Assembly: GCA_016929095.1 (NCBI GenBank)
Contig: JAFGJM010000015.1
Span: 1 to 64,000 of the forward strand
Length of the DNA stretch: 64,000 bases
DNA from: Anaerolineales bacterium
Lineage (GTDB): Bacteria > Chloroflexota > Anaerolineae > Anaerolineales > UBA4823
Reading direction: 5' to 3'
Made by a program: the position numbers and the translations under genes. Below, piece after piece: positions 62,130 through 64,000 of the stretch (positions within the stretch are counted from its first letter, which is position 1; every line of letters begins with the position of its first letter). The notes under the pieces are model-generated. The model ran no database searches. It worked only from the letters and a program-made list of their open reading frames with translations, and had not been told where the DNA came from.

Positions 62130-62158
62130 ATTATACCTTTCGTCATCTGAATAGTCAA
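62130..62158 (-). promoter_or_regulatory. Sigma-70-type promoter of secG
   Basis: On the minus strand TTGACT (62158-62153) and TATAAT (62135-62130) are separated by exactly 17 bp: five of six and six of six consensus matches. The best promoter seen in the window. Confidence 0.8.
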
Positions 62159-62299
62159 ATAGTCTAGAGCTATACTGTTGAATAATTTCTTTCCCAAAAT
62201 AAATATCGGGGTTGTGGTGGTGAAGCAAAGCTGCACCGAACCAAAACTCGTTTATCTTCTATTGCAATTGTTTTACAATACTTATCCGGAGTCGTTTCA

Positions 62300-63361
62300 T
62301 TGAAGGAATTGGTCATCAATTTACACATTCATACCCGCTACTCTGATGGACATGCCAGTCATAGCGAAATCGCCCAGGCAGCCATTAAAGCCGGGCTGGA
62401 CGCCATCATCATCACAGACCATAATGTGTTGGTCAATGGAATGGAGAAATATGTACGCAGCGATAACGGACAGGTGCTGTTATTAGTAGGGGAGGAAATC
62501 CACGATCCAGGCAGGTCCCCTCAAAAAAACCATATGTTGGTGTTTGGGGCAAACCATGAATTAGCGCCCCTGGCACCCAACCCGCAAAAACTGGTGGATA
62601 GTGTGCGCCAGCATGGCGGGCTCTCATTTCTCGCCCACATCATTGATCTGGCTGCCCCAGCAGTGAACGAACCGGATATTTCCTGGGTGGATTGGGATAT
62701 CCAGGGCTTTACCGGAATTGAACTATGGAACGGCTTTTCGGAATTCAAATCGTTGATCAAAAGCAAACTCCATGCCGTTTTTTATGCTTTTTTTCCAAAT
62801 TTCATCGCCCGCGGTCCTTCACCAGCCGCATTGGAGATATGGGACAAACTGCTTGTCAATGGGCAACATGCCGTTGCCGTCGGCGGCAGTGATGCACATG
62901 CCTTGCCCGCCAGTATGGGTCCTCTCAAGCGTACATTATTCCCATACGAATATCATTTTCGAACAATCAATACCCATGTACTGCTTCCTCATGATTTAAA
63001 CGACAATTTAGGCGAAGACCGCCGCATGATATTCCAGGCTCTGGCGCATGGGCATGCCTTCATCGGATACGATCTGCCGGCGCCCACACGCGGTTTCAGC
63101 TTTTCCGCTAAAGGCTTCACCCAAACTGCCCAAATGGGCGATACCATTCCGGCTAAAAATGGTGTAACTTTCCAGGTGCGCCTACCCCAACCCGCCGAAT
63201 GCCGTTTAATCAAAAATGGCTTGCCCGTTAAAATCTGGAAGAAACGTCAAAGCTGTACATTTATCACTGCCGAACCGGGTATTTACCGGGTCGAAGTTTA
63301 CACACAATACTATAATCAAAGGCGTGGTTGGATATTCAGTAATCCAATTTACGTAATCTAG
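62300..63361 (+). CDS. PHP-domain metallo-phosphoesterase-like protein
   Basis: 353 residues. LHIHTRYSDGHASHSEIAQA near residue 6 and AGLDAIIITDHN near 31 are PHP motifs I and II. SFLAHIIDLAAP near 113 gives a His, and VAVGGSDAHALP near 196 the last motif. A beta-rich C-terminal part (about 260-350) follows. It may be a phosphoesterase for nucleotides or sugar phosphates; substrate unknown. TTG start with GGAG ten bases upstream. uvrB starts 9 bp after the stop. Confidence 0.85.
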   Translation: MKELVINLHIHTRYSDGHASHSEIAQAAIKAGLDAIIITDHNVLVNGMEKYVRSDNGQVLLLVGEEIHDPGRSPQKNHMLVFGANHELAPLAPNPQKLVDSVRQHGGLSFLAHIIDLAAPAVNEPDISWVDWDIQGFTGIELWNGFSEFKSLIKSKLHAVFYAFFPNFIARGPSPAALEIWDKLLVNGQHAVAVGGSDAHALPASMGPLKRTLFPYEYHFRTINTHVLLPHDLNDNLGEDRRMIFQALAHGHAFIGYDLPAPTRGFSFSAKGFTQTAQMGDTIPAKNGVTFQVRLPQPAECRLIKNGLPVKIWKKRQSCTFITAEPGIYRVEVYTQYYNQRRGWIFSNPIYVI

Positions 63362-63370
63362 GAAATTTGT

Positions 63371-64000
63371 ATGGAATTTAAACTCGAGGCCCCTTATCAA
63401 CCAACCGGCGATCAACCCGAAGCGATACAAAAGATCGTCGAGGGTATTCAGAAAGGTTACCGTGACCAGGTACTGCTGGGCGCTACCGGCACCGGGAAAA
63501 CCTTTACCATGGCATCGGTGATTGAACAAGTCCAGAAGCCGGCTTTGGTGATGGCGCACAATAAAACCCTGGCAGCGCAATTGTATGCCGAATTCAAAGA
63601 ATTCTTCCCAGAAAACGCGGTGGAATATTTTGTATCTTATTATGATTACTACCAGCCGGAGGCATATGTCCCCCGCCGCGACCTTTACATCGAAAAAGAC
63701 AGCGACATCAACGAGGAAATCGAGCGGTTACGGCTGGCAGCCACCACAGCATTAATGTCTCGTAAGGATGTGATCATCGTCGCCTCGGTTTCATGCATCT
63801 ATGGCATCGGAAATCCAGATGCCTATGGCAGGGTGGTCATCAACCTGCAAAGCGGCAATATCTATCGCCGGAACGCCTTGCTACGTCAGCTTATCGAAGG
63901 GCAGTATGAACGCAATGACCTGGAATTAAAACCCGGTAATTTTCGTGTGCGCGGCGATACCCTGGAAGTGATCCCCGCATACCAGGAAAAATACGGCTAT
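63371..64000 (+). CDS. uvrB: Excinuclease ABC subunit B (5' part, runs off the window)
   Basis: The first 210 codons of UvrB, truncated by the window end. It reads [20 protein letters not shown] at the start and [17 protein letters not shown] near residue 34 (Walker A). [20 protein letters not shown] is near 62, then [19 protein letters not shown] near 86, the beta-hairpin that clamps DNA. It works with UvrA and UvrC in nucleotide excision repair. ATG 63371 with TAGGAAA. It is probably co-transcribed with the PHP gene. Confidence 0.96.
   Translation, partial: MEFKLEAPYQPTGDQPEAIQKIVEGIQKGYRDQVLLGATGTGKTFTMASVIEQVQKPALVMAHNKTLAAQLYAEFKEFFPENAVEYFVSYYDYYQPEAYVPRRDLYIEKDSDINEEIERLRLAATTALMSRKDVIIVASVSCIYGIGNPDAYGRVVINLQSGNIYRRNALLRQLIEGQYERNDLELKPGNFRVRGDTLEVIPAYQEKYGY

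Overview
The window looks like chromosomal DNA of an Anaerolineae-type Chloroflexota. This is inferred from gene content and style, since no rRNA is present. The signs are Pro/Thr-rich linkers behind single membrane anchors, a LysM protein with a C-terminal anchor, NrfHA, a MEMO-family AmmeMemoRadiSam protein, a tryptophan T-box, and many short degenerate intergenic repeats. No phage, plasmid, CRISPR array or rRNA operon is seen. Most genes form short operons with 2-15 bp spacing or ATGA/GTGA stop-start overlaps.

Layout. 0-2.3 kb (minus): tRNA-Tyr and tRNA-Thr behind one promoter, rlmB, and a membrane PIN-TRAM protein. 2.6-7.6 kb (plus): UMF1-type MFS transporter, ubiE/menG, ubiX, a methyltransferase and a Trp-rich membrane protein. 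7.6-17.4 kb is the accessory part: thioesterase, LysM protein, MFS pair, a REP-associated transposase (RAYT) whose own repeats sit inside its reading frame, a truncated DinB gene, flavin reductase, AT-rich methyltransferases, and a TetR/AttH divergent pair. 17.4-25 kb: hutU, an Rrf2 regulator, UDP-glucose dehydrogenase plus methyltransferase, a UPF0173 hydrolase and RNase Z. 25-34.4 kb: ftsK, a C39 peptidase with TPRs, and sbcD and sbcC separated by a DUF1521/MIIA (self-cleaving domain) gene. 34.6-45 kb: nrfHA, ppk1 plus a CHAD protein, and a minus-strand run of MEMO, a small ORF, priA, a phosphoribosyltransferase and a phosphoesterase. 45-53.5 kb: SIMPL lipoprotein, clpC, a cyclic-nucleotide-binding protein plus NifU-like protein, gamma-glutamyltransferase, methyltransferase and a band-7 protein. 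53.6-64 kb: the T-box operon, DUF92, moaA, an oligopeptide-type binding protein, secG, a PHP protein and the start of uvrB.

The most notable locus is 53602-55565 (minus). A tryptophan-specific T-box leader (specifier UGG, stem I and terminator readable) precedes a SelW/Rdx-family gene with an in-frame UGA exactly at the redox CxxU position and a stem-loop at bacterial SECIS distance. trpS follows; its Cys pattern resembles [4Fe-4S] tryptophanyl-tRNA synthetases. dtd comes last. This joins a candidate selenoprotein to tryptophan-controlled tRNA charging.

Other points of interest are three DnaA boxes spaced exactly 21 bp apart, a 125-bp MITE-like repeat in three copies, several near-leaderless starts with extended -10 boxes, and a mutually exclusive two-hairpin element upstream of the MEMO gene.
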